The position numbers were made by a program, and so were the translations under genes. The notes below the pieces were generated by a model, which was not told the origin of the DNA, ran no database searches, and worked only from the letters and a program-made list of their open reading frames with translations. Shown here one piece after another: positions 1 to 13,700 of a stretch of 64,000 nt of DNA. The stretch comes from Tubiluchus corallicola (taxonomy: Eukaryota > Priapulida > Priapulimorpha > Priapulimorphida > Tubiluchidae), in NCBI GenBank assembly GCA_030141605.1, contig JAQGDQ010000066.1, forward strand, positions 124,001 to 188,000, given 5' to 3'. Position 1 is the stretch's first letter, and every line of letters starts with the position of its first letter.

Positions 1-1347
1 GGCATATCATGCTGTTGAGCTTGTTGTATTGCAATACGTGTGGCTTGCAAACCAAAGCCGTCCATACTAACGTAGTTTTAACTATGCCGACTTATGAATG
101 CTTATGGACTACTTCAAAGTAGAATGCATCAACATTTGGTCTAATGTTAATTTTTTTTGTTCTTTATAAAACCAAATGCTAAATATATTGGACTTTTATA
201 TTCTAGCATCAAATAATCAAGAAAATGTCCAAAAATATTAAAAATTTTATTTTTTAACCGCGTGCCAATTTCTCTGCCTAGAAACTAGTACTGCAATTGC
301 AAAAAACTTGTATTTTCAATCTCTGATAGTAGCTCGTGGAAGCAGTCATATTGTTTTGGGTTTTTTTGTTGACAAGTGCAAATCTTCATCAGGAAAAGCC
401 ATCTACTGGATTTCAGCATAACTTCATTGTGTTCTTGCAAAGTCCATAACAACCGCACTTTTGTACGGTTGCTAAGTGTTTTGTAAAGACGTGACAAATA
501 AACAATGACCGACTTTTACAGCAATTTTCTCAAGATTATGTTTTTCACTGCATAGCCTGCATGTCAACTTTAACGTGGATTATCTCAGCTTAGAAATAAC
601 ATACGGCGATGAACTTGGTATCAAAATGATCCTCATGAAATAGAGATTCAGGGTATTTGAATAACTAGAAAACTAAATTGCTGACTTGTGGACGATTTTG
701 TCATGCAAGCCACACATGTACTGCAAAATGACTTTCAGTTATTGATCATTTTTTTGTTTTTATTGTGCTGTTGTGCGAACTTATAAATATTCCCATTAAG
801 TGCAAAACTTGATGACCCAGAACAAAATCAACTGAAGTTAATCTTCTATTGCCTATAACTGTTGCAATATAAGCAAGTATGGGCAATAATAGTACTCTAC
901 TCATTGTTGAACTTCGATGGATATACTTTATTGCTCGTGCGACCTAATATACATTATTTGATCTGGTACTGCACAAGTATAAGTTTCAGTTAGGCAAAAC
1001 AGTGCTTTATACTGGTACCTATAAATTGCATGTTATGTCAGGCAGACTTTATGACCTGAAACAAAGCATGAAGATTGGGTGCAACATTGTAACCAAATTT
1101 CCAGTCAATAAGATAGTATTAATTTCTAGAGTCTTTGTGAAAAGTAGCTTGTAAAAGTAATGAGTTACTTTTTTCAGAAGACTACTAATTTTAACTAGTT
1201 ACTTTTGAAAAGTAACTTACGACACCAAACAGACACATTCTGTTAACGTATTTTCATTGAAGTTTAGACTGCAACACCTTTCATTAAAAAAAATAATGTT
1301 GTGTTTTACTTTCAAACCGTCTGCATCTACTTGTTATTTCATTCTAG

Positions 1348-1439
<92 letters not shown>

Positions 1440-1757
1440 CATTATTATTATTATTATTATTATTATAGCGCATTGTCTATAATTTGCTTGAGATGTTCCG
1501 AAGTTTCATGAGAAAAACCGAACAAAGTGTTCTGGACGGGAAATGCAACTTTGAGGCTCGATTTCATTAGGAAGGAAGCGATGAAATTTAATAAAATTAA
1601 TGTCAAATTTTAAGTTACAGTTAACTCTTTTAATTAAAGAAGATTTGTTTTTATTTTAAATTTATCTTTAATGAATGATGAGTTGGTATATTGGCAAAAG
1701 CAATTTCGTAAATATTAAGAAAAAGTGTCTAGTGATCGTTGTTGTTGTGTGTGACAG
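1..1757. other. UROC1 intron sequence, no exon found
   Basis: No urocanase exon or other coding segment was recognised here on either strand. The acceptor gtgtgtgacag at 1747-1757 closes the intron. The only clear structure is the ATT microsatellite listed separately. Confidence 0.6.
1349..1466. repeat. (TTA)n microsatellite, about 39 units
   Basis: Uninterrupted TTA/ATT triplets except for one T-to-C change at 1440. It creates a spurious poly-tyrosine reading frame. It lies in a UROC1 intron about 290 bp before an exon acceptor. Confidence 0.97.
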
Positions 1758-4700
1758 GTGCAGACGTAATGAGAAGGAATGGCTCGTCTGATTCGAAGTT
1801 TCGCTATCCTTCATATGTGCAGGATATCATGGGAGACGTGTTTTCACTTGGTTTTGGTCCATTTCGGTAAGTTTATTTTCTGCATAACACTTGTTTTGTT
1901 CTTTTGTAAAGCTTAACATAGTCTTTTGAGAGTGAAAATAAATGCACATGAAAAACTATTTTAAAATACTTTCTCGAAGGGATGCATAACCCCTTTACTT
2001 TTCAACTCTGTTGGAAAAACAATGTTTGTGCTGTGGTTGAAATAGTTGTTAAATTGCACTAATAAGATCGTTTTAAAGAAAAATCTAAATAGAATATTTT
2101 TGCTTTCGATTTACATTGATTACATAAATCTTTGATCTGGCCTATAGATGTTCCTCAGAATCAAAATTTTGCACTTGAGTAGCTTCAGTTTTCTGTCTGA
2201 TGCGTGAAAGTTTTTTGTCTGATGCTTGAAAGTTTTTTGTCTGATGCTTGAAAGTTTTTTGTCTGATGCTTGAAAGTTTTTTGTCTGATGCGTGAAAGTT
2301 TTTTGTCTGATGCTTGAAAGTTTTTTGTCTGATGCGTGAAAGTTTTTTGTCTGATGCGTGAAAGTTTTTTGTCTGATGCGTGAAAGTTTTTTGTCTGATG
2401 CGTGAAAGTTTTTTGTCTGATGCGTGAAAGTTTTTTGTCTGATGCTTGAAAGTTTTTTGTCTGATGCGTGAAAGTTTTTTGTCTGATGCGTTGCATTTAA
2501 ACTGCTCCCTTCAAAAACTACCTATGGAGGGTCAAACATCAGAATACTTAAAAAGACCATTTCATTTGTGTCAAATGAGATAAGATAAGATCTTTTGCAA
2601 ATCAAAGACTTCTATTACATGTAGTTATATCTACCTTTACATTTATGCTACTTATATTATATAAATATTCCTATGTTAGTACAAGTATTCTGCCTTGAGA
2701 TGTTTATTTTAGTTATAAGTGATGGTTTTCTGAACTCAGAATTACGTGTACTGAACAAATGGTTCTACCCTGCATTTATTTTTGATTGTAATGGTTGACT
2801 CATTTCTCGCTCTTTAGTCAAATATACATTGTTCAATTAATTTTTGTAGACCATGTGTGACCTAATCAACATGTGTGTGCGTGTTAAAACAAGAAATCAT
2901 ACACAACTCCCTCCACTGAACTATGATATATAAGAGTTAAATTAATGAATTATTGGGTCCTAGTCTCATCACAACAATACAGGTCTGTGCAAGGTGTTTC
3001 CTAAGTCACTCGCTTTTCAATTTACTTTGCTACTAATCGACTAACAATATTCATCTTGCTAAACTCTTACTGAGTAGTTAAGAATTTTTTGAGTATTCAT
3101 TTGAAGTTTTGTGCTATTTGCTTCTGTTGTCATGCTGATTTAGAGCAGTGCAAAATCACATTGGTTGCTCACTTGCTAGATCATAAACCAACCAATGTCT
3201 TTTCGGTACATTAAGAGCTTTGTGTATGCCACCACGATTAGCAACGCCCCACACTATAAAAAATGTTGTCCATGGTCAATTGACCAAAGAATTCATGAAA
3301 AGATGGCTTGGCTTGTTTCAAAAAAAGGCGAGCATCGCTTTCAGGTCTACTAGTGACTTTCCAGAATGAAACCGATTTTGGTGCCACCAAGAATCTCCTG
3401 AATCACAAACTCATCACTCCTCTTATATTTGCTATTATAGCAAACTTTAAAAACAATGAGGGACTTATGAAACAGCCCGTGTAATACATTAAGTCATAAG
3501 GTATTAATGTAAAATTTGTTGTAAATACGGCTTTTTTAATTTGAGAAAACTATGGATTAACGTTGCATTAATAAATAGAGACTTATTGTACAGTGTAACA
3601 GGTTCACATCAGAATATTTACAGCCCATACTCTTAATAGTGTTAATAATTTAATAATGTTAATATAAAAAACAATATTTAATAACAGCATTTCAGCTCTT
3701 GAAGACAAGAATCCGTTTTTTGTAGAATATGGGCTGTCCGTGTCTGACATATTTGCCACTGCTACTCTAAACCTGAATTTTCATTAAATAGCCGTATAAT
3801 AAAATCACTGGTATAATTAGGTTCATAAAAATTTTCCACGTTCAGTAGGTAATATAAGTGGGTGTTAGACTAGTCTAACAATGATTGTAGGTCATAGTCT
3901 GGGCAGTGTTTTCTAGGTTTCTTGTACAACATGCATTTTAGAGATAGCCGCCCTTGTAGCGTGTTTTTCTCACTGGAACTAGTGTTTTTCGTGAACCCGA
4001 GGAAATTGCATCAATTCTGCGTCATTTTTTTTCCATGACTGCAACGTTACTTTAAATTTCAACTAAACTTAACAGCTTCACATTGTCAAATCCATTAGTT
4101 GTCTTAAATAATAATGCATTCCTATTATGCATGTTTGTATTATTTTCCATCTGTTGGGAAGATTTTTTTTGATAAATATACATTAAAAGTGGCTTAGCTT
4201 TTGTCAATACGTAATTTTTATTTTTGAGCACAAACGGTTTTGTTCTACTTTTTTGGGCATTCAGTACCTTTAAGCTTATTTGACCTTATCAGAGTTGAAA
4301 TTACAGTATCTGTACTTTGAATTTTATGGAGTCAGTAATTAGTAACTAGTCTGACGGCCTTCACAATAGAGTAATTATGTTTGTGTTCAGCCTCTGCCTT
4401 GTAATTTTATATGTTACAAGTGGCTATTAATTGAAGCTTTAGAGTATGCACAAGAAAGAATGTTACTATTGTGTGCCAGTCAGTCTTTCGATAAAATAGC
4501 ATACTAGCGAATTTTTTACCACAATTTTATTATTTTAGTTTTCCTTGCACTAGTTTTTACATAAACTTTGACTGAGTGTAATAGTGTAGTTAGGATTATG
4601 TACTAATTTTTCTGTTGTTTATGATTCTCAAAAACTCATTTCTCGAGAACATAAATTTCCAACTCTGTTTCCCCTTTCATACACAGATTAGAAAACTTGT

Positions 4701-7700
4701 CCAAGGCAGGTCTTTGAAAACATGACCTTGCCACTGCTGTAAGCTCGTGATAGTTATTCGTAAAGGTAGCTTCAACCATTTATTATACCCAGTGTCACAG
4801 GAATTGCTTGCTAGTAAGATGACTAATTGATTTACCTTTGCTTAGTTTACAAACTTTACCTTCACTGTATCTGACAGTTACATGGCTCTGTGAGTTAAAA
4901 AGCTAGAAGTACTGCGACTGTTTTTGTCTCAACATTCATGTTTATACCTGTAGATCTCAATGTGTGTAGACAGTTTACAAAAGCACTTCACTTTTCTGAT
5001 TTTTATCCATAATTTTTATCTGATGTAATTTGCCCATCAATGTAATAAGATTATCCAGTTCCTGCTAAAGTTAAATTCCATTTCGATACCAGAATAAATG
5101 TACTTTTGCTAACAAAGCAACCCGTTGCGCTAACAAAGCATAGGCATATTTAATAATGCATTTGATTATAGTGGCCAGCATTGGCCTGGTCACGTTCAAG
5201 GTAGTCTGTAAAAATCTACTAAAGGCATCAGCTAAAAAGTTTCCATCTTCTATAGCAAACGGATAAATATCAGGACCGTTTTGCCTCAACAAAACTTTAA
5301 TACTTCCATCTGGAAAATGCATCAATAGCTACTGCATATATAAACCATATTTTTCAAAAATTACTTGAGGTGCATCCTTGTACTCATAATTTTCACAATT
5401 GTGGTAAAAATGAATTTAAATGATGCATTTTTGTTATTGCCTTAGATCTTTCAATTAAAAAACCCGATCATTGTTCCTTAAACGTTATTAAAAATCGAGA
5501 AATCAAAATTACAGATACCATTGTCGCAAAGTTCTGAATAGTCTTGTGTCACTTTTTCAAGCATGACCAGAATAGTCTTGATACTTTTAATGTAGCTACT
5601 TGCTATATAAGCTTCTTCCAGTCTGTTCCATACAAATTCAAGCTTATGAAAGACACAGTATAGGTTATAATTCTGTTGTTTTAATTTCATACTATCTTAT
5701 CTTCGAACATAATGAGGTTTTGATTCCTGCATTATTATAATTATATTAATTTAATCTGTCATATCAAAATACACAGTGGGGCTTAGGTTAACAAGTGATT
5801 TTTCATGGTTATTCAATGTATAAATTACGAAGTTGCATATATTTGTTTTACAGAATGTCTGCTTAACTCTGAATTACATTTTAATGTTTACATTTTGCAA
5901 AACCTTCAAAATGAATATTTGAATTTTAATGGTTTGTATAGTGAACAGGGAAAGCAGCTGGTAGTCTGTAATATTTATGTCATTTCATCACATATAGTTA
6001 ACTTAATGGCAACGTGGCACCACCCCTATATACAAGATTGTCAAGGATAAGTGAGGTGTTGCCTGCGGAAGTACTTGTCGTTTTAAAAACATTTCATTTT
6101 ACATGTGAAATGCTTTATGAATTCTCTCAAGGTTATCTGAAATTAGATTCGACAAGTGAAAAAATGAAACAGCAACTTGACACTGTAGTTCTATATTTTT
6201 CCAGCGGTGGGACATTCCACGAAAGATTGATTGTTCCACTTTGTCGTGATATTTTATTTTTATTACGTTGGCAGTGGCTGATATTTAGAGGTGTGCCGTG
6301 TTTCGCATTTATATTCCGATCGCCCATAATCGTGACCTACCCTCTGGCTAAATCTGATTCTTCCTGATATAAAAACTGTATAAACTGATTTAATGGTTCT
6401 TGGCATCAATTACTACCTTCCGTTTTAAACAAAACTTATTTTAATCAGGTCTTAAGTTCCATTATACCACTTGACACGCACTTTGGAAACTTAAAATGCT
6501 ATTAATGTCAGAAAGTGTTTGTAAATAAGTAAATTAATTAAATAGAACTTGAAGAATTCTGCAAGTTTTGGACAGCTGTTTGTCTACGTGAGTTATGATT
6601 ATATAAATCAATATAAATTTTGCAACTAAAAGCAGCCTATACCTTTTGTTTAGCACCTTCTTGAATACTGGTAATTTAGCTGCATTGCTGCAAAAGTTTT
6701 TTAAATCTGTGATCAAAAAACTCCTAATAACACAATTTAATGTCTAATTGGTTAAAAGATAATCTGCAAGAATCTTTGCAGGCAGTTAACCACATGGAAT
6801 AATTCTTGCAATTTTGCAAATGCTACATGGGGATGCAGCAATGTGATGTTTCAGTTATATTTGCTATTGTCGCCCAGGGAATGCAGGCATGATACATTAA
6901 CTGCTTCATTTGGAGAATTCAGCATCTTCCTCAGTGCATTAGTGACCTGCATCCAATTAATCATCTTTAAAGTGTTGGACATTTAATCAATCGCTGTTGC
7001 ATATCTGTAGAGTTTGTGTGGCTGTGTAGTGAGTTCTGTTCTGGTGCAAGAATGTACCTTACTATTCACACTTTATAACATTGCTTGCATTTTTTGTATC
7101 GTGAAGTGAGAATATGTGCAAATTTTCTTGAAACTTGAGTTTATAGTGCTTTGGCATTAAATGCTAGCACAGTTGTAGTAATGGACCATTTTGATTTTAT
7201 TTAGGTAAATTTACTTCATTATGTGGGTATTCATGATTAGCAGTGGATTTATAAAGGTCTTATTGTATTGTAATTGCTAACTTATTTCATTGTTCTGGAT
7301 GTTGTTTCGTCGTCTTTCAAAAATTTAGTGACTACTTTTAATGCGATGTACTTAACTGGTGCAAGTCTTTTGCAAAAATCTTCACATTCTTATATAAGAA
7401 TAAAAAAGTATTGTGACATTACCTATGTTTTTGTATAAACAAATTTCAGTCATAGCTTAAAGTTTCCTTGCAGTTTTGAAATTTAAGCATTTAGTATTAA
7501 TATTTATCACCTACCACTATTGAGATATATACAGTTTACTTTTCGACAAGCATTAATAAATTTCTTTATTGAAAATCCGTCTCTTGTGTTTATTTATTGG
7601 ATTATCATTCTTAACACAATCTGCTATTTGCTTAAAGATTATCAACGTAACTGTTGATAGAATTAAAAGGTATCATCAATAGTGTGTTCATGTATCAAGG

Positions 7701-10700
7701 AGATTTAAGTGTTTAAATTTGACACTAAGCTTGTGAATTTTGGCTTCAGATCTTGTTATTGTTTGAACTTGTGTGGGTTGAAGTAACTTTATCCTTGTTA
7801 TCAGCTATTTGGCAATTTTTTGCAACTATACGTGAAACACTTCACAAAATATGACGTGTGATTCTCTCTAATTGGATTTAATTGCTTAAAATAGTTCTGT
7901 GGTGGTTTTGGTTTGCGAACACTTTAAAAATATCTAAATGGGCTTTACTGGGTGTTTATAAGTTTTACAGTCTCTACTGGCAATAAACAAAATGAAGCTC
8001 ACAGCAGCTGATCTGCTTTTTGACATGCTGCAGAAGTTAGGTAAGGCTATTTAAAACCGCATCATAAACGTTTACAGTTTGTGAGTTGAGTCTGCCTTGC
8101 CAGGCTCATTATTGTGTTTCTGTTTTCAGTTTGTGAATTTTTTTCGTAAACAGTGTTTCTTCTTTTAACTTCGGGACCTCCAAGTTTTCAGTTTATTTTG
8201 CGCAGTGTGCAAATCAAAGCGTCGTATGCAGAGTATTTTCACCAACTGTGTCCTTTTTCATTGTTTATGTAATTGTCACTTGTCATTCTTAATATTTGCT
8301 AGTGAAATAGTAAGAAACGGTTAAAAGTTTTTTGGTGCATAATCTCTTCCTGGTGTTATGCTGTCCCTTCATTACTTTTCGGTTTGACTGTTGAAGACTG
8401 TGATCAGCTTGTCTGCAAGAATCAACTTTTCCTACAAGATCAACAGAGTTTTGTTGTCAGATAAATGGGTTCACTTGTTTTCTTTGCCGCCTGTTTTCTG
8501 AGATAATAATCTTACACATGTTTGTTCGTCCATCCATGAGATGTTAAGTTACCATTGGGCGGCGTAGAGTTTTCCAAAGCGGTCATTTTTGACCCAATGA
8601 CCGGCATGTTTGTCCTGAGGCGCTGCTTGCACGCAAACTGGTTGTAGGAAAACGCGAATTTACAACTGGTTAGTTGAATGTTCTTTCTTATCTAAGAAGT
8701 GTCGAAAGCATTCACTGTAGTGAGCACAGTAATAGCAGTCAGTGAGAAGGCTTGCCTAGTATTAACTGCTATCATCAGGTTGATAACTGATAAAAAGATT
8801 AACGTGTTTTTGTTTGCTTTAGGATTTATTGTTATTAAGCAGTAATTAGTGTCATTTCTTATTTGACGTAGGTAAGCTTTTGAGCGTTAATGGTTTTGTT
8901 TGCAGACTTGCTGCTTTCCATGCCTGTTTTGCTTGTTTTTATTGTTGTTTTTCTTTGTTTGCTTGTTTTATTAGTTTTTAAAGGTTACCTTTAGTTCTGC
9001 TTTTTTAAGCTTATTTGTAGTTGTTTTCTTTTGTTTGCTCTTTTGTTAGTTTTTAAAAATCTGTTTTATTTCTGCTTTTTTAAGTTGTTCTCAAGCTTTG
9101 GTCATTCGAATGTTGTTTGAAATTAAAGTTTTATATAGCTATTGCTACTGTTTTCATTTTTATGAATGATAAGCTCAGATAAATTAAAATGATTGCATAT
9201 AATAAATAATATGCCAAGTGTTAATGATAGAAATGATCACGTGTGTGTTAATATGTGGGAAATAATTGTGACACATCGTACGAAAAGCTATTAAATTGTT
9301 TTTATAATGATTTAATGTGAAATTGAACATTTTTGTCCAATAAAATGGCTCTAAAAGATAACTATTATTATTTTGATAAGGAGATTTTATAACAACCCGT
9401 TAATCAAAAGTTAAAACCACTTGCACTTGTAAATTAAGTATGCATGCATGTAAAATTTTCTAGCACACTTTTGAAAAACATTGCAAATTGTTTTGGTTTG
9501 TAAATTTTTTGAAAATGGGTTTCTGACTAGGTCATAAGAATCAGCTTATCCATGCCCATAAGCATTTCTTTTTGTTTTGCTCAGCATTTGAGCCATTTTT
9601 TGCCATGCAGTTGTTACAATTCTGCTTACAGATCAAGTACTGTGTTGTATTGTTCCCCAAGCCTGTCGTGCTTGGAGGTGGAATCAGTTGCCATGTACAA
9701 AGAAAAACCTTGTACTTTTAGCACTCATGCAAGTAAATACTGCGCATAGAATAAATTCTAACTAGTATATGATCAAAGACTGAATCTGCTATTCATAAAG
9801 GGAATTTGGTGAGCATGTATTACATTGAAATCCTGTTTTTCAAATTGCCCCTGTTTGGCATTCCACCTGCATAGATGTTTTAGTCCAGGTGCATGCAGGC
9901 AGAACCGGTAACTCATGTGCACACCTTGAGGCATTATTCTACTTATCGGCTTTCACTTTTTAGCTGTCTGTGTTCTTACCCAGTCAACGATCCTTGCTTC
10001 TTGACACGCTGAAATGCACCCAATTTGCTGGTTATGCTTGGCGAGCTGTTAATTATTTGTTAAAGTGTTATAATTTAGAGCAAGTAGCTAAAATTGCGTG
10101 GTTTGGGATATATGTTTGAGTACTAGTTCAACTAAGCTCTAAAGTGTGTTTATTTTGCAGAGTAAAAAAGAAGCATCATGAAAACTGAACTATAACTTTT
10201 TTACTTGGTGCACAAATTGGCTGAAGCTTGTGTTAGTGCTGTGAACAAGTGTTCAAGATTTCCAGCAGTTTTTCCATAGAAATGCTTTTGACAAGATAGT
10301 GCAAGCATTTTGACAATACCATAACGATCAGAAGGGTGAGAAACGTTCTCTAAGTTTTCTGCAAAGTGGAACCTGCCAAAATGGCAATGGTGTCTCTTCT
10401 CAGGTGTGTAGCTTTTGTGAGTTTCTTGATGTATGCTTGTGCAGCGAGGAGTACCAACAACAATATGGAATGTGATCCGATGATCGATAAGGATGGAAAA
10501 GAAATTGGTATCGGTTGTCATGTAAATAGCACCAATATGGTAGGTGTGCTGAATCAAATTGGACATTCCAACACCATCATCTCTGTGTATTCATGTCAGC
10601 AGCATAGTGAGTTTGATAGTGGCTTTGCTAGATCTGTCATGCACGTTTTAGAAGAATTGGTCATCAATAACTGTCCAGTGGCTCATCTGCCACGTGTTTA

Positions 10701-13700
10701 TTACACTGGCACGCCGCACATGCGGTGCGGACTTGAAACACATGCTCCCCTCCGCATCCTCAATCTACGTAGCAACAATATCACGTCTATTGAGCCGTAT
10801 GCTTTCTATGGTTTGTCAAAACTTGAACAGTTATTTCTTGGATATAACAACATTATGAAGTTGGAGCAGCATACATTTAATGGACTGAAATCACTAAAGC
10901 TTTTAGAACTAGCGTTCAACAAGATCAGCAGCATTGATGCAGGAACTCTACCAGTCATCTTCCCTCCACATCACCTGCAGGAAATCATAAATAGTGAAAA
11001 GTCAATGGAAGCTTTCTGCTATTTTCCACACTTGGAAGAAGTGTATCTCAACTACAATTTATTAACTTTGTTTTCTAATGCTACTTTTATCGTTAATGAC
11101 TTTATGGCTCACATTGCCCTTCCCGGATCAGCTATAAAAGATCCACAGCTTTTATTAAACAGATTAAGGCCAAAATTGTCACTGTTGAATCTGCAAGGCA
11201 ATAATCTCACCGAAATTGAAGATTATGTGTTTAGTGGACTTCCAAATCTTGCTAAACTTCTACTTGGTGAAAATCTTCTGCAATCAATTAAAAATAATAG
11301 TTTTGCCGGATTGAAAAATTTGAAGATAATGAATTTGTATAAAAACATGATTGAGACAATAGAGTCGGGAACATTCAGTGAGATGTTCCAGTCTGAGGAA
11401 AACGACGTGTCTCGATTTCTGCTAAACCTTGCCGAAAATAAGATCAAGAAAATTAAACCAGGCACTTTTCAGAATTTGAATTATCTGAGTTACCTGCAGC
11501 TTGACGGGAACGAAATAGCTTCATTAGCAAGTGATGAGTTCTCAGGAACAGATTCACTTGTTCAGCTTGACTTAGGAAACAATAAATTGCAGTATATACC
11601 CCCTGAATTGTTCACTGATATGGACACATTAACGCTCGTTAGTTTAAGTGGTAATCGACTTTCATACCTACCTGCTAATTTATTTGCCGATTCTAAAAAC
11701 ATCTGGACTCTAAAGCTGAATAATAACTCTTTAACCGAGAAAGGTTTGCTGGCAGGTTTGCTGGATATCCCACAGTTAAAATCTGTCGACTTAAGTACAA
11801 ATAAGTTAACCCGCATTCCACAAGGTTTGTTTCACAACATTCCAAGCTTACAGTCAGTTTCCTTGGTGAACAATTCTATTTCGGTTATCTATCCAGATGA
11901 TTTTAAAAATTTGCCTGAACTCGAGACTGTTAATGCTAGTTGGAATATCATTACAGCAGTCTATAGAAATTCGTTTGTTGGAACGCCAAGCTTAACATCT
12001 TTAGACTTGGAAGGAAACTCTATGCTAAGTTTTGAAGAGTTCTCGAAAAATATTTCGACTATTTTAAAACGAAATAATCGAGAAGCGTCATCCGTTCTGG
12101 AAATTGTGCTTCACGGTAGTGTGATGGAGTGTGGTTGCTATGACTACGAGAGCATGAAATATCTTCAAGAAGCTGTCAACGATGGCAAACTTATTTTAAT
12201 TGGCGGGCATTGTTACTATAAGCATGATACCACATTCTGGGAACTCAATGTAGTGAATCTTGAATCCATGATGGAACATTGTCCGCAGAATTTTGCGTCT
12301 GTTTCCTATGTTGAAGAGCAATCTTCATGGAAATGGCTGATGTATATTGGCATTGGTTTTGGACTAGCTATCCTGCTTATCGTTCTTATTCTGCTGAAGT
12401 GTTCCACTAGCATTCAACTCGCCTGTTTTAGTCGATACGGTGTGAGAATTTTACCAAAATATCACAATTCAAAGGGAAAGACTTACGATGCTTACATCTG
12501 TTACAGCAGATGTAATGAGCATTGGGTGTTGACCAGCTTAGTTCCAACGCTTGAAAATCGTAAGCATCCGTATCGGCTTTGCGTTCATCATCGGGATTTT
12601 CCAGGCACGGATTACGTCAACGATTGCATCGTCAATGCCGTGAAACACAGCAAGGCAACAATTCTCGTTCTTTCCACAGACTTTATCAGTGGTGACTGGT
12701 GTCAAGTGGAATTCTCTGCTGTTCACAGAAATGCTCTTCGCGAGCATAGAAACGAGATTATTCCTGTTTCTCTTGAGTACATTAGCCAGCAGTACTTGAC
12801 TCCCGAACTGAAGCACATAATGCACAGAACGCGGCCAATATCAGTCGAAGATCCTCAGTTTTGGAACAAGCTTTATCTTGCTCTGCCAGACCCAGAAATA
12901 GACCAAAGCAGTCCAATGCTTAATAAGTATGACAAGAAAATTTATGTTTAATCTTGTTTAATATACGATTGTTTCAGTGTAATATACAACTGTTGCCTAG
13001 TTACTGATCTTAGCTAGCTGGAAAAAAATGATTTATTAAAGTTAAATACATGCAACATATGTCTTGTACAGTATGTAAACTGTGATCATTCAACACTTAA
13101 AGCACATTATTCACATTCTCAAGTTCATTTCTGAAATTGTGCATTTGTGTTTTAAAGGGGTTAGGGAAATGTCGTAGCATAATGTTCTGTTTAATAAGTA
13201 TTTGTGATCTTGAAGCATTGCACACAATATTTATTATGTACCTACATTGTATTGCAATTTAATAGAGAATTTGAAATACAACTAAAACCTTTTTATTATA
13301 GCCATTAAATTTATCTCGTCCACCTTATGGCATTTAGCTGTGATAGATTTACGTCGGTTTTTTACCTTTGTTTGTGGCATTGTATCTTGCTACATGCAAG
13401 GGTCTTCAGGACAATGACACAGTCAGCATTTATTTCACATTTTACAAAGTAATCGCTAAGATTCAAACTGGTTTGTGTATCAGTACAAAACTGCGTGTTC
13501 AGCTTAACTTCTGTTGTTTAAATAAATGGGAATGTCATATTTATGTAATCATAAAAGACTTGGGGGGGTCTTTGACCTTCAAGACCAACGACATCGACGT
13601 TGCTAGCATCTTGTAAGGCTGTGTAATTTGTGTAGTTTATATGGTTTAACATTAATTTCTAATCTTGCTGCCTCCAGGTTCAAGGTCCTGGTGAATTATT

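Noticed and set aside
1257-1511. Poly-tyrosine reading frame
   Set aside because: Produced entirely by the TTA microsatellite.
2185-2496. - strand 103-residue repeat protein
   Set aside because: Translation of the 22-bp minisatellite; no start context, splice or domain support.
6014-6367. 117-residue + strand frame in the UROC1 intron
   Set aside because: No domain or splice support, and an overlapping opposite-strand frame of similar quality; length is within chance for AT-rich DNA of this size.
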